The translations under genes and the position numbers were made by a program. The notes beneath the pieces are model-generated. The model searched no databases and was not told the origin of the DNA. It saw only the letters and a program-made list of their open reading frames with translations. A DNA stretch of 64,000 nt from positions 2,716,001 through 2,780,000 of the forward strand of contig NZ_CP081870.1 of assembly GCF_022170785.1 (NCBI RefSeq), given 5' to 3'. Every line of letters starts with the position of its first letter. Position 1 is the stretch's first letter. This document shows positions 61,789 through 64,000 of the stretch, in pieces. Origin of the DNA: Rossellomorea marisflavi (GTDB lineage Bacteria; Bacillota; Bacilli; Bacillales; Bacillaceae_B).

Positions 61789-62475
61789 ATGCCGCCACGC
61801 GGAATGATGAGAATGCGCGGAGGAAATCCATTCGGCATGCAGCAGCGGAATCCGTTCGGGATGCAACAGGGCAACTTCCGCATGCAACAGGGGAATCCAT
61901 TCATGATGCAACAAAACCGAAGGAATCAACCTACTATGGGCGGCACTTCACCTTCTCCGTTCCAGATGTCAGGAGGACAGCCCGGTAAAAAGAAAGGTCT
62001 GCTCTCCAAACTATTGAAAAAAGGCGAAAATCGAGGAGGCGGGACCCCTGAAGGTGGAGCAGGCCTTCTCGAACAGTTCACACGGTCTGTATCCGACTCG
62101 GGGATGGACCGGTCTCCACAAGCAGCCGGAGGCATCCTTCAAGGGCTGATGAATCCGGGGAATATTGGCTCTTTCCTCACGAATACCCAACAGGTCCTGC
62201 AAACCGCTCAGCAGCTCGGACCGATGGTTTCCCAGTATGGTCCCATGGTCAAGAATATCCCAGCATTATGGAAGTTGTACAGGGGACTGAAAGATGTAAC
62301 AGGGGATGAAGAAACAAAAGCAGATGCAGAAGAGGCTACTCCCCAACCAAAGGATCAGGACTCCGAGGAAACTGTGGAAACACCCGCACTCGACGAAGAA
62401 TCAGAGCCTGCCCCTCCTGTCAGACCGAAAGCCCCCAGGAAAACGGGGCAATCTTCACCAAAGCTTTATATTTAA
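61789..62475 (+). CDS. yqfQ: YqfQ/VrrA-like repeat protein
   Basis: 228 residues. The N-terminus holds four MQQ repeats (NPFGMQQR, NPFGMQQG, NFRMQQG, NPFMMQQN; DNA 61828-61920). A central region (LLEQFTRSVSDS..GSFLTNTQQVLQTAQQLGPMVSQYGPMVKNIPALWKLYRGL) matches the YqfQ/VrrA family, followed by an acidic, proline-rich tail. It is probably a spore-coat-associated protein, as reported for YqfQ-like proteins (from memory). AAAGGAGG precedes ATG. Confidence 0.85.
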   Translation: MPPRGMMRMRGGNPFGMQQRNPFGMQQGNFRMQQGNPFMMQQNRRNQPTMGGTSPSPFQMSGGQPGKKKGLLSKLLKKGENRGGGTPEGGAGLLEQFTRSVSDSGMDRSPQAAGGILQGLMNPGNIGSFLTNTQQVLQTAQQLGPMVSQYGPMVKNIPALWKLYRGLKDVTGDEETKADAEEATPQPKDQDSEETVETPALDEESEPAPPVRPKAPRKTGQSSPKLYI

Positions 62476-62613
62476 ACCTGTAATGCCCTGCAGAATGCCT
62501 ATCTGGAGGGCTATTCCCAATGGTTCAACCCTTTCCGTACCCATACTCTTTGTCATAAAGGACGTTCTCCTTTATAATGGGGGTACAACCTTTCCCATGT
62601 AGGAGGATTATCA

Positions 62614-63573
62614 GTGGATATTATTAAAATCACCCCGAGGGGGTACTGCTACGGAGTCGTCGATGCCATGGTCATCGCCAGGAATGCGGCGCTCGACAAG
62701 TCACTCCCCCGTCCGATATATATATTGGGCATGATTGTCCATAACAAACATGTGACCGATGCATTTGAAGAAGAAGGCATCATCACCCTGGATGGTCATA
62801 ACCGAAAAGAAATCATCGACCAGGTCAATGAAGGGACTGTCATCTTCACAGCACATGGGGTATCCCCAGAAGTGAAGGAAATCGCCAAGAATAAAGGACT
62901 GGTGACGCTGGATGCAACATGCCCCGATGTCACGAAGACACATGACCTCATCCGCGAAAAGGAAGCCGAAGGTTATGACGTCATCTACATCGGTAAAAAA
63001 GGCCACCCAGAACCAGAAGGGGCCGTCGGTGTCGCACCTGATATCGTACACCTCGTGGAAACCGCCGCGGATGTCGAAAAGCTCACCATCGACAATGAAA
63101 AGATCATCGTGACGAATCAGACGACGATGAGTCAATGGGATGTTCTCGATACGATGGAGAAAGTCAGGGAAATGTACCCACATGTGGAACTTCACAAAGA
63201 AATCTGCCTGGCGACGCAGGTGCGTCAGGAAGCCGTTGCAGAGCAGGCTGGGGCGGCAGACGTCCTGATTGTTGTCGGTGACCCGAAGAGCAATAACTCC
63301 AACCGGTTGGCACAGGTGTCAAAAGAAATCGCCGGAACACCTGCCTACCGGATCTCTGACATAAGTGAGTTGGAGCTGGAGTGGCTGAAGGGTGCTAAAG
63401 TAGCCGCCGTCACTGCAGGTGCTTCCACCCCTACTCCGATCGTCAAAGAAGTCATCCGTTTCCTGGAAGCATATGACCCGGCTGATGAAGAGACGTGGAC
63501 AAGGGAACGCAATGTCCCGCTCAATAAGATTCTTCCAAAAGTACGCAAGGCAAAACTTGGTTCTTCTAAATAA
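62614..63573 (+). CDS. ispH: 4-hydroxy-3-methylbut-2-enyl diphosphate reductase
   Basis: A 319-residue iron-sulfur enzyme, the last MEP step giving IPP and DMAPP. The three cluster cysteines lie in [23 protein letters not shown] and [22 protein letters not shown] holds substrate-binding residues. The start is GTG 62614, six bases after AGGAGG. The C-terminal extension ([24 protein letters not shown]) is typical of Bacillus. Confidence 0.96.
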   Translation: MDIIKITPRGYCYGVVDAMVIARNAALDKSLPRPIYILGMIVHNKHVTDAFEEEGIITLDGHNRKEIIDQVNEGTVIFTAHGVSPEVKEIAKNKGLVTLDATCPDVTKTHDLIREKEAEGYDVIYIGKKGHPEPEGAVGVAPDIVHLVETAADVEKLTIDNEKIIVTNQTTMSQWDVLDTMEKVREMYPHVELHKEICLATQVRQEAVAEQAGAADVLIVVGDPKSNNSNRLAQVSKEIAGTPAYRISDISELELEWLKGAKVAAVTAGASTPTPIVKEVIRFLEAYDPADEETWTRERNVPLNKILPKVRKAKLGSSK

Positions 63574-63577
63574 ATCT

Positions 63578-63616
63578 AAACGCCTATGCAGGGATTCTCA
63601 TGCATAGGCGTTTTCT
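63578..63616 (+). terminator. Terminator of ispH
   Basis: AACGCCTATGCA/TGCATAGGCGTT perfect arms with a nine-base loop and TTTTC. Confidence 0.88.
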
Positions 63617-63652
63617 TTGTCCTTTCCTACTGTGGATCACTTGACTCGTGAA

Positions 63653-63661
63653 TGCTATAAT
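63653..63661 (+). promoter_or_regulatory. Extended -10 promoter of the NUDIX gene
   Basis: TGCTATAAT, a TGn-extended Pribnow box, 27 bases before the NUDIX start; the -35 region is weak. Confidence 0.5.
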
Positions 63662-63687
63662 TAAGGAAAACATTTACAGGAGGCTGT

Positions 63688-64000
63688 ATGGGCTATATAT
63701 TGAATTTGCGTAAACATGTCGGGACCCTCCCCCTCATCATGGTTGGATCATGCGTCCTCGTCATCAATGATTCAGAGGAACTCCTATTGATGAAGCGCAC
63801 GGACAATCAATGTTGGGGCCTGCCGGGAGGTTCCATGGAACCCGGGGAAACCTTGCAGGAAGTAGCCGAAAGGGAGCTTTATGAAGAGACCGGCATCAAA
63901 GCTGAAGCTTTATCTTTATGGGGTATCTATTCAGGGCAGGAATTCTACTACCAGTACCCACACGGCGACGAGGTCTACAATGTCGTGACCGCCTATCTAT
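63688..64000 (+). CDS. NUDIX hydrolase (partial, cut by window edge)
   Basis: The first 104 residues are visible. The Nudix box GGSMEPGETLQEVAERELYEETGI (GxxxxxExxxxxxxREUxEExGU) is complete at about residues 47-70, preceded by NQCWGLPGG. It should hydrolyse a nucleoside diphosphate derivative; the substrate is open. ACAGGAGG precedes the ATG. The C-terminus lies beyond the right edge. Confidence 0.88.
   Translation, partial: MGYILNLRKHVGTLPLIMVGSCVLVINDSEELLLMKRTDNQCWGLPGGSMEPGETLQEVAERELYEETGIKAEALSLWGIYSGQEFYYQYPHGDEVYNVVTAYL

Noticed and set aside
1..64000. CRISPR arrays, prophage genes, complete insertion sequences or rRNA genes
   Set aside because: None was seen; repeats found are dispersed or tandem pairs without cas genes, and no transposase or integrase motif occurs.

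Overview
The window is chromosomal DNA of a spore-forming Bacillaceae bacterium. Gene content and order follow the Bacillus subtilis yqhG-comG-yqgZ...yqfP segment almost gene for gene: the comG operon, mgsR, yqgY-yqgT, glcK-yqgQ, gluP-yqgO-yqgN-rpmG, the pst operon, pbpA, sodA, yqgC/yqgB, ispG, yqfW, zur, yqfT, nfo, cshB, yqfQ and ispH. The moderate GC content, strong AGGAGG-type ribosome sites, the competence genes and a SpoVAF homologue agree. A marine or soil Bacillus/Rossellomorea-like species is my inference; the genus cannot be fixed from the window alone.

Layout. 1-5210: tail of yqhG, then on the minus strand the DNA-uptake pseudopilus operon comGA-GG continued by aroK and yqzE. 5307-15363: a large minus-strand block absent from the B. 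subtilis backbone, made of a TetR regulator, acyl-CoA ligase, MaoC hydratase, KAS III-like enzyme, secreted NHL double propeller and a complete branched-chain-amino-acid-type ABC importer. It looks like one uptake-plus-CoA-activation system for an unknown carboxylic acid. 15437-16631: a decayed junction with a truncated chemoreceptor and a broken SDR dehydrogenase. 16844-25612: a LysM protein, tRNA-Gln, a structured repeat pair, then backbone genes mgsR to yqgQ, interrupted by a MerR/C45-peptidase module with a textbook MerR-type promoter.

25968-38840: an orphan spoVAF divergent from an unknown membrane protein, gluP, yqgO, a DUF92 protein, yqgN and rpmG. Then comes a four-gene glycan-like operon (DUF4912, GH57-like/GT4 fusion, sugar nucleotidyltransferase with an extra C-terminal domain, unknown protein), a small SwrB-like protein and a chemoreceptor. 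38981-44195: phoU and pstSCABB behind a clear four-repeat PhoP box. 44416-56413: pbpA, MFS genes, sodA, yqgC, a Na/Pi cotransporter, yqgB, ispG and the yqf genes. 56772-58911: a znuCB-zur operon with its promoter and a probable Zur site. 58987 to the end: yqfT, nfo, cshB, a VrrA-like repeat protein, ispH and the start of a NUDIX gene. Both ispG and ispH supply the last steps of the MEP isoprenoid pathway.

The most notable non-coding signal is a family of three 250-300 bp elements (257-553, 25685-25969, 56526-56773). They share degenerate terminal inverted repeats, a terminator-like hairpin at one end and a core resembling a repeat common in Bacillaceae. Each sits directly at the stop codon of a flanking gene.
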